In this document: positions 50,006 through 58,408 of the stretch, in pieces
How positions within the stretch are numbered: the stretch's first letter is position 1
How the letters are laid out: each line of letters begins with the position of its first letter
Assembly (NCBI RefSeq): GCF_005862305.2
Contig: NZ_CP054023.1
Span: 372,001 to 436,000, forward strand
From: Rhizobium indicum
Lineage (GTDB): Bacteria; Pseudomonadota; Alphaproteobacteria; Rhizobiales; Rhizobiaceae
Direction: 5' to 3'
Length of the DNA stretch: 64,000 bases
Notes under the pieces: generated by a model
What the model was told of the DNA's origin: nothing
Database searches by the model: none
Seen by the model: the letters and a program-made list of their open reading frames with translations, nothing else
Translations under genes and position numbers: made by a program

Positions 50006-50764
50006 TCACCGGCGCAGCAGCGGCCGCAACGCAGCCTGTGTTTCCTTCAGCAGCGGCAGATAGCGTTCCTTCATCTCCGCCGCCGGCACGAGGGCGGCCG
50101 GCGCGCCGATATTGATCGCCGCAACCGTTTCGCCGCGGTCGTTGTCGATGGGCACGGCGATGGAGCAGAGGCCGATCTCCAGCTCCTGATCGATGATGGC
50201 GTAACCCTCGGCGCGGACCCGGCGGAATTCGGCGATCAGCTCGTCCGGGTCGGTCCTGGTATTTGCCGTGTTTTGCTTCAGCTCGCTGCGGGCAAGGATG
50301 GCGCGTGCCTCGCTCTCGGCGAGAGCCGCGAGCAGCACGCGGCCCATTGAGGCGCAGTAGGCGGGCAGGCGGCTGCCGGGGGTCAAATTGATCGACATGA
50401 CGCGGCGCTGCGAAGCGCGGGCGATATAGACGATGTCGGTGCCGTCGAGCACCGAAGCCGAAGCGCTCTGGCCGGCCTTTTCCGAAAGATGATCGAGATG
50501 CGGCTGCAGCAACGCCGGCAGCGGCGTCGCCGCGAGATAGGCATGGCCAAGACGCAGGATCTTCGGCGTCAGCGTGAAGAACTTGCCGTCATAATCGGCA
50601 TAACCGAGCTCGGCGAGCGTCAGCAGCGAGCGGCGCACGGTGGCGCGGTCGAGCTCCGTCAGCTTCGAGGCCTCGGCGATCGAAAGCCGCTGCCTTGTTT
50701 CACCGAAGGCTTCTATGACCTTCAGGCCGCGGGCAAAGCCGCTGACGAAATCCGTTTCGCGCAT
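50006..50764 (-). CDS. pcaR: IclR-family regulator of pcaIJF
   Basis: IclR-family regulator (252 aa) divergent from pcaIJF. The N-terminal winged helix reads FARGLKVIEAFGETRQRLSI then AEASKLTELDRATVRRSLLT; the ligand domain contains SASASVLDGTDIVYIARAS and GYAIIDQELEIGLCSIAVPI. PcaR/PcaU/PobR proteins share these blocks and respond to beta-ketoadipate-pathway aromatics. Sinorhizobium meliloti PcaR controls pcaIJF in the same layout. ATG 50764 follows GGAGA; GTG 50788 is an alternative. Confidence 0.9.
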   Translation of the reverse strand: MRETDFVSGFARGLKVIEAFGETRQRLSIAEASKLTELDRATVRRSLLTLAELGYADYDGKFFTLTPKILRLGHAYLAATPLPALLQPHLDHLSEKAGQSASASVLDGTDIVYIARASQRRVMSINLTPGSRLPAYCASMGRVLLAALAESEARAILARSELKQNTANTRTDPDELIAEFRRVRAEGYAIIDQELEIGLCSIAVPIDNDRGETVAAINIGAPAALVPAAEMKERYLPLLKETQAALRPLLRR

Positions 50765-50792
50765 GGGTCCAGTCTCCAATGGATTCACCTCA

Positions 50793-50833
50793 ATTTGTGC
50801 GATATATGAACAAATGTCAAATATCGCACAAAT
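50793..50833. promoter_or_regulatory. Perfect inverted repeat, predicted PcaR operator
   Basis: ATTTGTGCGATAT (50793-50805) and ATATCGCACAAAT (50821-50833) are perfectly complementary, with a 15-bp spacer. The site lies in the divergent pcaR/pcaI gap, 29 bp upstream of the pcaR ATG and 90 bp before pcaI. The match of context and symmetry makes this the best operator candidate in the window. Confidence 0.8.
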
Positions 50834-50922
50834 ATATTGCCGCTTGGCCCGCCGCGCTTTATGTCTACGCCAGAGGACGGGATGGGAGTTCCCCGACCGA
50901 TATAGCCAAGGAGAGGTCCCGC

Positions 50923-51630
50923 ATGGACAAGACAGTCGGGAGCACGGCGGAAGCCGTCTCTGAGATCGGTGATGGCGCGACCGTCATGATCGGTGGTTTT
51001 GGTGGCTCGGGCGCGCCGATCGAGCTTATTCATGCCTTGATCGACAAGGGCTCCAAAAACCTCACGGTGATCAACAACAATGCCGGCAACGGGCGCATCG
51101 GTATCGCCGCGATGATCGATGCCGGCATGGTCAGAAAGATGATCTGCTCTTTCCCGCGTTCGTCGGATCCGCGCGCCTTCACCGATAAATATCTGGCCGG
51201 CGAAATCGAGCTCGAGCTCGTGCCGCAGGGAACGCTGGCCGAGCGCATCCGCGCCGGCGGGGCCGGCATCCCGGCTTTCTATACGCCGACCGCCTACGGC
51301 ACCGAACTGGCCAACGGCAAGGTCATCGCCGAATTCGATGGCCGCCATTACGTGCAGGAGCGCTGGCTGAAGGCCGACTTTGCGATCGTGAAGGCTGAGA
51401 TTGGCGACATCCAGGGCAATCTCACCTACAATAAGGCCGGCCGCAACTTCAATCCGCTGATGTGCATGGCGGCGGCGAAGACCATCGTCCAGGTCTCATC
51501 CATCGTTCCGGCCGGCGGCATCGATCCCGAGCAGGTGGTGACACCAGGCATCTTCGTCGATCGCGTCGTCACTGTTCCTAATCCCCAGCAGGAAGAAGAG
51601 CTCATTCGAGCCGGAGTGGCCTACGTATGA
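50923..51630 (+). CDS. pcaI: 3-oxoadipate CoA-transferase subunit A
   Basis: Alpha subunit (235 aa) of succinyl-CoA:3-oxoadipate CoA-transferase, the penultimate step of the beta-ketoadipate pathway. Family blocks: GDGATVMIGGFGGSGAPIEL, the glycine-rich CoA-site start, and LTVINNNAGNGRIGIAAMID; then GELELELVPQGTLAERIRAGG-like (GEIELELVPQGTLAERIRAG). ATG 50923 follows GGAGAGG; the longer frame from 50779 crosses the operator and is rejected. It overlaps pcaJ by 4 bp. Confidence 0.94.
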   Translation: MDKTVGSTAEAVSEIGDGATVMIGGFGGSGAPIELIHALIDKGSKNLTVINNNAGNGRIGIAAMIDAGMVRKMICSFPRSSDPRAFTDKYLAGEIELELVPQGTLAERIRAGGAGIPAFYTPTAYGTELANGKVIAEFDGRHYVQERWLKADFAIVKAEIGDIQGNLTYNKAGRNFNPLMCMAAAKTIVQVSSIVPAGGIDPEQVVTPGIFVDRVVTVPNPQQEEELIRAGVAYV

Positions 51631-52331
51631 CCATCGATCACAGCTCCATCAACACCCGCGAAGACATCAAGCTTTCCAATGCGCAGATCGCCTGGCGCGC
51701 CGCGCAGGACATCGCCGACGGCGCCTATGTGAACCTCGGCATCGGCTTTCCCGAAATGGTCGCCCGCTATCAGCCGCCCGGCCGTCAGGCGATCTTCCAC
51801 ACCGAAAACGGCATCCTGAATTTCGGCGAACCGCCGGCGGCCGGCGAGGAGGACTGGGACCTGATCAACGCCGGCAAGAAGGCGGTGACGCTGAAGCCGG
51901 GTGCTGCCTTCTTCCATCACGCCGACAGCTTCGCCATGGTCCGCGGCGGCCATCTCGACGTCGCGATCCTCGGCGCCTATCAGGTTGCCCAGAGCGGTGA
52001 CCTTGCCAACTGGCGGGTGGGCAGCAAGGGCGTGCCGGCCGTCGGCGGCGCCATGGACCTCGTGCACGGCGCCAAGCAGGTCTGCGTCATTACCGAGCAC
52101 GTCACCAAGACAGGCGAGCCGAAGCTGGTGGAGAAATGCACCTTCCCGCTGACCGGCGTCGCCTGCATCACCCGTCTCTATACCAGCCACGCCGTCATCG
52201 ACATCGTCAAGGGACGCTTCGTCCTGCGCGAGAAGCTGGCCGCGATGTCGCAGGAGGAATTGCAGGCCATGACCGGCGCGCCGCTGCATGTCGAGGGGCC
52301 GGTTGGCGACCTCGTCGTCCCGCAACTCTAA
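51627..52331 (+). CDS. pcaJ: 3-oxoadipate CoA-transferase subunit B
   Basis: Beta subunit (234 aa). The CoA-transferase catalytic glutamate lies in FHTENGILNFG, following GAYVNLGIGFPEMVARYQPP. Near the C-terminus come the conserved VGGAMDLVHGAKQVCVITEH and FPLTGVACITRLYTSHAVID. Translation is coupled to pcaI through the ATGA overlap at 51627-51630. It forms the heteromeric enzyme with PcaI. Confidence 0.95.
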   Translation: MTIDHSSINTREDIKLSNAQIAWRAAQDIADGAYVNLGIGFPEMVARYQPPGRQAIFHTENGILNFGEPPAAGEEDWDLINAGKKAVTLKPGAAFFHHADSFAMVRGGHLDVAILGAYQVAQSGDLANWRVGSKGVPAVGGAMDLVHGAKQVCVITEHVTKTGEPKLVEKCTFPLTGVACITRLYTSHAVIDIVKGRFVLREKLAAMSQEELQAMTGAPLHVEGPVGDLVVPQL

Positions 52332-52340
52332 GGAAAAGCC

Positions 52341-53546
52341 ATGACCGAAGCCTTTATCTGCGACTATATCAGAACGCCGATCGGCCGCTTCGCCGGCTCG
52401 CTGTCCCAGGTGCGGGCCGACGATCTCGGTGCGATCCCACTGAAGGCGCTGATGGAACGAAATGCCGCCGTCGACTGGGAAGCCGTCGACGATGTGATCT
52501 TCGGCTGCGCCAATCAGGCGGGCGAGGACAATCGCAATGTCGCGCGCATGTCGGCCCTGCTGGCTGGTCTTCCGATCACAGTTCCGGGCACGACGATCAA
52601 CCGGCTCTGCGGCTCCGGCATGGATGCTGTGATCACCGCGGCGCGCGCCATCCGCGCCGGTGAGGCCGAGCTGATGATCGCTGGTGGCGTCGAGAGCATG
52701 TCGCGCGCGCCCTTCGTCATGCCGAAGGCCGAGACGGCCTTTTCACGCGCGGCCGAAATTCACGACACGACGATCGGCTGGCGCTTCGTCAATCCGCTGA
52801 TGAAGAAGCAGTACGGCGTCGATTCCATGCCGGAGACCGGCGAGAATGTCGCCGAGGACTATCATGTCAGCCGCGAAGACCAGGATGCCTTCGCAGTGCG
52901 AAGCCAGGCGAAGGCGGCCGCCGCCCAGGCAAACGGACGGCTGGCGAAGGAGATCACGCCGGTGACCATCCCGCAGCGCAAGGGCGATCCTGTTGTCGTC
53001 GACAAGGACGAGCATCCGCGCGCGACGACGATCGAAACGCTGGCGAAACTCGCCACGCCTTTCAAAAAGGACGGCGGCACGGTGACGGCGGGCAATGCTT
53101 CCGGTGTCAATGACGGGGCGGCGGCGCTGATCGTCGCTTCCCAAGCGGCGGCGCGGAAATACGGCCTGACACCAATCGCGCGTATCCTTGGGGGCGCGGC
53201 TGCCGCGGTTCCGCCAAGGGTGATGGGTGTCGGGCCGATCCCGGCCTCGCGCAAGCTGATGGCGCGGCTCGGCATGACCCAGGAGCAGTTCGACGTGATC
53301 GAACTCAACGAAGCCTTTGCCAGCCAGGGGCTGGCGGTGCTGCGCGCGCTCGGCATTGCTGATGACGACGAGCGGGTCAACCGCAATGGTGGCGCGATCG
53401 CCCTCGGTCATCCCTTAGGCATGTCGGGCGCCCGCATCACCGGCACGGCGGCACTGGAGCTTCTGGAGACCGGCGGGCAATATTCGCTGTCGACCATGTG
53501 CATCGGCGTCGGGCAGGGGATTGCGATAGCGCTTGAAAGGGTTTGA
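52341..53546 (+). CDS. pcaF: 3-oxoadipyl-CoA thiolase
   Basis: Thiolase of 401 aa that splits 3-oxoadipyl-CoA into succinyl-CoA and acetyl-CoA. The nucleophile Cys lies in TTINRLCGSGMDAVITAARA, the general-base His in IALGHPLGMSGARI and the second Cys in LSTMCIGVGQG. VIELNEAFASQGLAVLRALG is also typical. It follows pcaJ after 9 bp, with an AAGGAAA site before the ATG. No other pca gene is in the window, so the upper pathway must lie elsewhere. Confidence 0.95.
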   Translation: MTEAFICDYIRTPIGRFAGSLSQVRADDLGAIPLKALMERNAAVDWEAVDDVIFGCANQAGEDNRNVARMSALLAGLPITVPGTTINRLCGSGMDAVITAARAIRAGEAELMIAGGVESMSRAPFVMPKAETAFSRAAEIHDTTIGWRFVNPLMKKQYGVDSMPETGENVAEDYHVSREDQDAFAVRSQAKAAAAQANGRLAKEITPVTIPQRKGDPVVVDKDEHPRATTIETLAKLATPFKKDGGTVTAGNASGVNDGAAALIVASQAAARKYGLTPIARILGGAAAAVPPRVMGVGPIPASRKLMARLGMTQEQFDVIELNEAFASQGLAVLRALGIADDDERVNRNGGAIALGHPLGMSGARITGTAALELLETGGQYSLSTMCIGVGQGIAIALERV

Positions 53547-53622
53547 GGCCGGGACGCTTCCAGCTTTTGCCGGAGGCTGCCGGCCCGTTGCGCGGGGCAC
53601 CCGGTTTCGTTAGAGATCGGGC

Positions 53623-54105
53623 ATGCTGATCCGACCCGCAGACAAGAACGATCAAAGCGCCATCTGGAGGATCATCGGTCCGACGATCCGCGCCGGCGAA
53701 ACCTATGCGCTCGATCGCGATCTGAGCGAAGCCGATGCGCTGGCTTACTGGATGGGACCGGACCGCGAGACCTTCGTCGCCGAAGAGGATGGTGCGATCC
53801 TCGGCACATATTACATCAAGGCCAACCAGGCAGGCGGCGGCAGGCATGTCTGCAACTGCGGCTACATGACCGATGCTGCCGCGAGCGGCCGTGGCGTCGC
53901 CCGGCTGATGCATGAGCATTCCCTGGACCATGCCCGCTTGCAGGGCTTTCGGGCGATGCAGTTCAATTTCGTCGTCAGCAGCAACGATCGCGCGGTTGGG
54001 CTGTGGCAATCTCTCGGCTTCGATATCGTCGGCCGGCTTCCTGGCGTCTTCCTTCATCCGACGCAGGGTTATGTCGACGCATTGGTTATGTTTCGCACGC
54101 TTTGA
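53623..54105 (+). CDS. GNAT-family N-acetyltransferase
   Basis: Acetyl-CoA-dependent acetyltransferase of 160 aa. It starts MLIRPADKNDQSAIWRIIGP, and the acetyl-CoA motif A reads CGYMTDAAASGRGVARLMHE (R/Q-x-x-G-x-G/A form). The C-terminal part is AVGLWQSLGFDIVGRLPGVF. The fold is the classic GNAT length. The ribosome site is weak. The substrate is unknown; it ends directly beside the convergent LysR gene. Confidence 0.88.
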   Translation: MLIRPADKNDQSAIWRIIGPTIRAGETYALDRDLSEADALAYWMGPDRETFVAEEDGAILGTYYIKANQAGGGRHVCNCGYMTDAAASGRGVARLMHEHSLDHARLQGFRAMQFNFVVSSNDRAVGLWQSLGFDIVGRLPGVFLHPTQGYVDALVMFRTL

Positions 54106-55014
54106 TCACGCAGTTTCAATGAGCGAGAATTCAGGCAACGCCAACAACGGCATCGAACCACGCACCAGACGCAGGAAATCGCGGACCGGGGATTTTTCGA
54201 GTGCGCGCGGAAAATAGATTGCGCCCGATTCCTGTACCCGGCCGTGGTCCTGGAACATCACGGGTCTGATCCCGAATCCATCGAATAATTTCACAAAGCC
54301 GCTGGAGGCGGCCATCACCAGCGGCGAACCCTGCATGATCAACAGAGCCTGCAGCATGGAGTCCACACGTACGGCAAAATCTCGGGTCTGACGCTCGAGC
54401 TGACCAGGCCCTTCATCATCTCCGTAACCGGGACTGATCCAGCGCTGACGCAGAAGATCATCGAGGGTGACAGTTGCCGCTTTGGCCAGGTGGTGATCCT
54501 TGTCGCAGTAGATGTAGGTCGCCTGTCTTGCCAGGGTTTCGAACTCGACCTGCATGACGGCTTCATATTTGTAGGAGAGCGTTCCGAAGACGAGATCGTA
54601 GACGCCGTGCCGCATTCCCTCGAAACGCGTGCCGTCATCGGCTATCTCGACGTGGACGACGACACCCGGATGCGTCCGGCTGAAGGCTTTTATGATCCCC
54701 GGCAATATCACGAGCCCCCAAAGATCGCCGGTGGCCACCCGAATAACGGCCTTGGCGCGACCCTGAAGGTGTTCGATCTCTTCTTTCGCTTCATCGAGCG
54801 CCGGCAATATCCGCACTGCCCGGCTATAAAGGGCTGAACCGTAAACACTCAATTCGACGCCGGCTCCGGTCCTGTTGAACAGCGGAACGCCGTAGCTGTC
54901 TTCGAGTTGCCGGATCGCCCGGGAAAGCGCCGGCTGCGAAATATTCAGCTTCTTGGCGGCACGCGAGATCGATCGCTGGTTTGCCACTTCGACGAATTGG
55001 CGTAGCTCCCGCAT
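54106..55014 (-). CDS. LysR-family regulator divergent from the sugar ABC/sulfatase operon
   Basis: LysR-type regulator of 302 aa. The HTH is at residues 1-62 (MRELRQFVEVANQRSISRAA then KKLNISQPALSRAIRQLEDS). The effector domain begins AVIRVATGDLWGLVILPGII. GGGAGAGAGATAG leads into the ATG at 55014. It is transcribed away from the sugar-binding-protein gene, separated by 244 bp, so it probably activates that operon; its inducer is unknown. Confidence 0.92.
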   Translation of the reverse strand: MRELRQFVEVANQRSISRAAKKLNISQPALSRAIRQLEDSYGVPLFNRTGAGVELSVYGSALYSRAVRILPALDEAKEEIEHLQGRAKAVIRVATGDLWGLVILPGIIKAFSRTHPGVVVHVEIADDGTRFEGMRHGVYDLVFGTLSYKYEAVMQVEFETLARQATYIYCDKDHHLAKAATVTLDDLLRQRWISPGYGDDEGPGQLERQTRDFAVRVDSMLQALLIMQGSPLVMAASSGFVKLFDGFGIRPVMFQDHGRVQESGAIYFPRALEKSPVRDFLRLVRGSMPLLALPEFSLIETA

Positions 55015-55027
55015 CTATCTCTCTCCC

Positions 55028-55054
55028 TATGCGAATTATGCATAACATATAGCA
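55028..55054. promoter_or_regulatory. Dyad-symmetric LysR-box candidate
   Basis: TTATGCATAA (55036-55045) is a perfect palindrome, framed by ATGC on the left and GCAT on the right (to about 55054). It lies 14 bp upstream of the LysR start, the usual place for an autoregulatory LysR site. The rest of the gap to 55258 holds no other obvious symmetry. Confidence 0.4.
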
Positions 55055-55258
55055 TGTTTGCATTTGACCTCAGCGCCATCTGCGCCACATTGTACACAAC
55101 AATAGTAGACTAATTCGAGCGTGCCAAGTGCTGCGAAAGCCCCAATGGAAGGGAATTTCGTGCTCATGGGCACGTTCTCGACGGACGCTCTACACAGAAG
55201 AATAAGCCTTCGACAAGGAAATCGGGGCGCGGGATGGGGATAGAAGGAGGAGGAACCG

Positions 55259-56551
55259 ATGTTTAAAAATAGCATAGGCCGACAGCTGATTTTCGCCGCG
55301 ACGACGGCGGCGTCGATGATCTTTGCGATCGCTCCATCGGCCGCACAGGACAAGGTCCAACTGACGTTTCGTCAATTCGATCCCCCAACCGAAATTCAAG
55401 GCCTGATTGCCGCCGTCGATGCCTGGAATTCCAGTCATCCCGATGTCCAGGTTAAATTGGAGACGATGTCGGGCGGCGACACGCTTGCCCAGTTGGCGCG
55501 CGAAATTCCCGCCGGTGCGGGACCGGATGTTCAGCAGCTGGCTTTCGTGTGGACGCGTGATCTGGCGCGATCGAAGCTGCTTCTCGATCTCAGTCCTCTC
55601 ATCCAATCGAATGCGCCTGGAGCTGGCACCGACGATTTTCTGGCTCTCGACCTCGCCACCCTCGACGATAAGATCTTCGGCCTGCCATGGACGGCAGATA
55701 CATTCTCGATGGCCTATCGCCCTGATCTCCTGCAGGCAGCCGGTGTCTCAAACTTTCCAGATAGCTGGGATGATCTTGCTGCAACTGCCAAGAAATTGAC
55801 CACCGAAGGTGGCGGAACTGAACAATACGGTTTCTGCTTCCCCGCAGGCAGCGCACCCGACAGCGGCATGTGGACGCTTGTGAATTATTACCTCTGGAGC
55901 AATGGCTCGACCCTGGTCGCGGAGGAAAGCCCGGGGAAATGGAAAGTGTCCGTGACGCCCCAGCAACTGGCGGCGGCAATGAACTATTTCAATCAGTTTT
56001 TCGTGGATGGAACAGCACCCGAAAACCTCATCACCGTGAATGCGTGGGGCGATCCCGAGCTGATCGGCGGGCTCGGCCGAGGCGATTGCGCGATCACGTT
56101 CTTTCCGCCGCAAACCTTCAGGGCCGCCCAGAAACAATCGGACAACCCCCTGCTGACCGCACCTATTCCGAAAGGGACGGAGAAGCGCATCTCCCATCTT
56201 GGCGGACGTGCGCTGGGCATCAATCCCAACACCAAGCATCAGAAGGAGGCCTGGGAGTTCGTCAAATATCTCGTCGGCCCCGAGACCTTCAAAACCTACA
56301 ACCAATATCCCTCGCAGAAGTCGCTGCTTTCACAGCTCCAGTTTCCTCCGGCCGAGCAGGGCTATGTGACGATGCTGCCATTGGCGCAGACCTTCGAGCG
56401 GTACATCTCTTCCCCGATCAAGGTGTCGAGCATGACAGCCCTTATCAATCGCGAGTTCGGCGCCGTATTCTCCGGGCAGCGCAATCCTGATGAGGCTGCG
56501 GATGTCATCATCAAGGAACTCAACGACTTGCTCGCCCGCGGCAAGGGCTGA
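55259..56551 (+). CDS. Family 1 sugar ABC transporter substrate-binding protein
   Basis: Periplasmic sugar-binding protein (430 aa). The signal is FKNSIGRQLIFAATTAASMI, cleavage after SAA-QDK. Family 1 features: LTFRQFDPPTEIQGLIAAVD, GDTLAQLAREIPAGAGPDVQ, GLPWTADTFSMAYRPDLLQA (hinge region) and GGRALGINPNTKHQKEAWEF. A GGAGGAGG site precedes the ATG. It heads an operon with two permeases and a sulfatase, so a sulfated or other modified sugar may be the ligand. Confidence 0.9.
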   Translation: MFKNSIGRQLIFAATTAASMIFAIAPSAAQDKVQLTFRQFDPPTEIQGLIAAVDAWNSSHPDVQVKLETMSGGDTLAQLAREIPAGAGPDVQQLAFVWTRDLARSKLLLDLSPLIQSNAPGAGTDDFLALDLATLDDKIFGLPWTADTFSMAYRPDLLQAAGVSNFPDSWDDLAATAKKLTTEGGGTEQYGFCFPAGSAPDSGMWTLVNYYLWSNGSTLVAEESPGKWKVSVTPQQLAAAMNYFNQFFVDGTAPENLITVNAWGDPELIGGLGRGDCAITFFPPQTFRAAQKQSDNPLLTAPIPKGTEKRISHLGGRALGINPNTKHQKEAWEFVKYLVGPETFKTYNQYPSQKSLLSQLQFPPAEQGYVTMLPLAQTFERYISSPIKVSSMTALINREFGAVFSGQRNPDEAADVIIKELNDLLARGKG

Positions 56552-56553
56552 CA

Positions 56554-57516
56554 ATGTCTGTTTCCGCAAACCCGGACGGCGCGCTGGCCAAGCGCGTCGA
56601 AAGACGAGGATTATTCCGGAGTTGGCATTTCGAGCCTTATGGCCTGGTCATGCCGGCGATGCTCATCCTGGCAATCTTTTTCGCCGGCCCGGCATTCTAC
56701 AATATTGCGCTGAGCTTTCAGGAACTCAGTCTTTTCGATCTGGGAAAGCCGGGTCAGTGGGTCGGCTTTGCCAACTTTGTCACCGTCCTCAAAGATGAAG
56801 GAATTGCCGGCGCGTTGTTCAACACGGCTTTCCTGCTGACATTCGTGACGGTCGTCATTCGACTGGCACTCGGACTTGCGCTCGCGATCCTTCTCAACGC
56901 TGAGGTCTTTGCCAGATGGCGCATCGGCTGGCTCGTCCGGTCGCTGGTCCTTGTCCCCTTCGTAACGCCGCCGGTCGTCGCCGTCGCCGCCTGGAAGTGG
57001 CTGCTCGACCCCCGCTACGGCGCGGTCAACCAGTTTCTCTTATCGACTGGGCTCATCGACAGGGGAATTCCGTTTCTTTCCAGGACGTCGACGGTCTGGG
57101 GGGCGGTCGAAACCATGTTGATCTGGCGCGAGCTTCCTTTCGTCATCATCACTTTCCTCGCGGCGCTGCAGTCGATTCCGAGGGAACTCAGGGAAGCGGC
57201 CCGCATCGACGGGGCGTCCGAGTTTCAGATACACCTGCGCATCATCCTGCCGATGCTGAAGCCCGTGATCGCGGTGGTCGCGCTGCTGACGACGATCTGG
57301 ACCTTCAACAATTTCGTCTACGTCTGGCTCGCCACACGGGGAGGGCCGGGCGACTACACGCAGGTTCTGGCAACGAAGATGTATACGGTTTCGTTTGTCG
57401 ACTATCGCGTCGGCGAGGGTGCCGCCATCGGCGTTCTGATGAGCTTGATGATGTTCGCCTTTGCGCTCATCTACCTCGGGGTTCTCTCCCGCAGGAAACG
57501 GGGAGCGTCGTCATGA
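56554..57516 (+). CDS. Sugar ABC transporter permease (MalF/UgpA-like)
   Basis: Inner-membrane permease (320 aa). The first membrane segment is YGLVMPAMLILAIFFAGPAF, and the EAA loop reads LREAARIDGASEFQIHLRII (EAA-x3-G-x9). Six membrane segments are visible. The start lies 2 bp after the binding-protein stop and the end overlaps the next permease by 4 bp (ATGA), so the three genes are coupled. Confidence 0.92.
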   Translation: MSVSANPDGALAKRVERRGLFRSWHFEPYGLVMPAMLILAIFFAGPAFYNIALSFQELSLFDLGKPGQWVGFANFVTVLKDEGIAGALFNTAFLLTFVTVVIRLALGLALAILLNAEVFARWRIGWLVRSLVLVPFVTPPVVAVAAWKWLLDPRYGAVNQFLLSTGLIDRGIPFLSRTSTVWGAVETMLIWRELPFVIITFLAALQSIPRELREAARIDGASEFQIHLRIILPMLKPVIAVVALLTTIWTFNNFVYVWLATRGGPGDYTQVLATKMYTVSFVDYRVGEGAAIGVLMSLMMFAFALIYLGVLSRRKRGASS

Positions 57517-58370
57517 ATGTTTCGATGGCGCATCGGGCTCGGCATATCAGGTTTGCCAAGGACCTGATCACCGTCATTCTGGGTATCGGCCTGCTGCTGA
57601 TTTTGGCGTTTCCCTTCATTTGGGTGGTGCTGATTTCCTTCCGCCCGGACAAGGAAATATTCACCCGGACGTTTCAGCTGTTCACCAGCGTTACCCTGGA
57701 AAACTACTACACTCTCCTTCAAAACTCGCCGTTCCCGAACTACCTCAGAAACAGCCTTGTCGTCTGCACGATCTCGACTGTTGCGGCCGTTACCATCTCG
57801 CTGATAACCGCCTATGGCTTTTCGCGGAACCGCGATTTCCGCGGCCGCGGCCTATTGCTGATCCTGGTGATCTGCACGCAGCTCTTTCCCTACGTGATCC
57901 TCATCACGCCGCTTTATTCGATGTTTTTCGCCGTGGGGCTGATCAACAATCCGCTGAGCCTGGTTCTGTCCTATACGGCGATGAACCTGCCATTCGCCAT
58001 CTATCTGCTGCTCGGCTACCTCGACACAATTCCCCAGGATCTCGATGAGGCGGCCAAGCTCGACGGCGCTTCGACGATCCAGATCATCTTCAAGGTCATT
58101 CTGCCGATCGCCTGGCCGGGTGTGGTGACGGTCGCGGTCAACGCCTTCGTGTCGGCGTGGGATGAATTTCTGTTTGCCCTGACACTGATGACAGCGGACG
58201 AAAACAAGACCGTGCCGGTGGGGCTTGCCGGCTTTTTCGGCGAATACACCACGCAATGGAATCTGGTGATGACGGCGTCGGTGATTTCGACGCTGCCGAC
58301 ACTTGTCCTTTTCATGCTGCTTCAGCGAAAGCTCGTCTCCGATCTCGCGGCCGGTGCAGTGAAGCTGTAG
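57513..58370 (+). CDS. Sugar ABC transporter permease (MalG/UgpE-like)
   Basis: Inner-membrane permease (285 aa). It opens MNVSMAHRARHIRFAKDLIT with a first membrane segment (VILGIGLLLILAFPFIWVVL) and has the EAA loop LDEAAKLDGASTIQIIFKVI. ATG 57513 overlaps the preceding stop; an N-terminal extension in the same frame is antisense to nothing and carries no membrane segment, so it is rejected. No ATP-binding subunit gene is in the operon, so a shared ATPase is expected. Confidence 0.92.
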   Translation: MNVSMAHRARHIRFAKDLITVILGIGLLLILAFPFIWVVLISFRPDKEIFTRTFQLFTSVTLENYYTLLQNSPFPNYLRNSLVVCTISTVAAVTISLITAYGFSRNRDFRGRGLLLILVICTQLFPYVILITPLYSMFFAVGLINNPLSLVLSYTAMNLPFAIYLLLGYLDTIPQDLDEAAKLDGASTIQIIFKVILPIAWPGVVTVAVNAFVSAWDEFLFALTLMTADENKTVPVGLAGFFGEYTTQWNLVMTASVISTLPTLVLFMLLQRKLVSDLAAGAVKL

Positions 58371-58408
58371 CGGTGTGAACGCCTCGAACGAACATCGAAG
58401 GTCCTTCC

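Noticed and set aside
56916-57512. N-terminal extension of the second sugar permease
   Set aside because: It overlaps the first permease in another frame, has no membrane segment and is Arg/His-rich; ATG 57513 with the ATGA overlap is the natural start.
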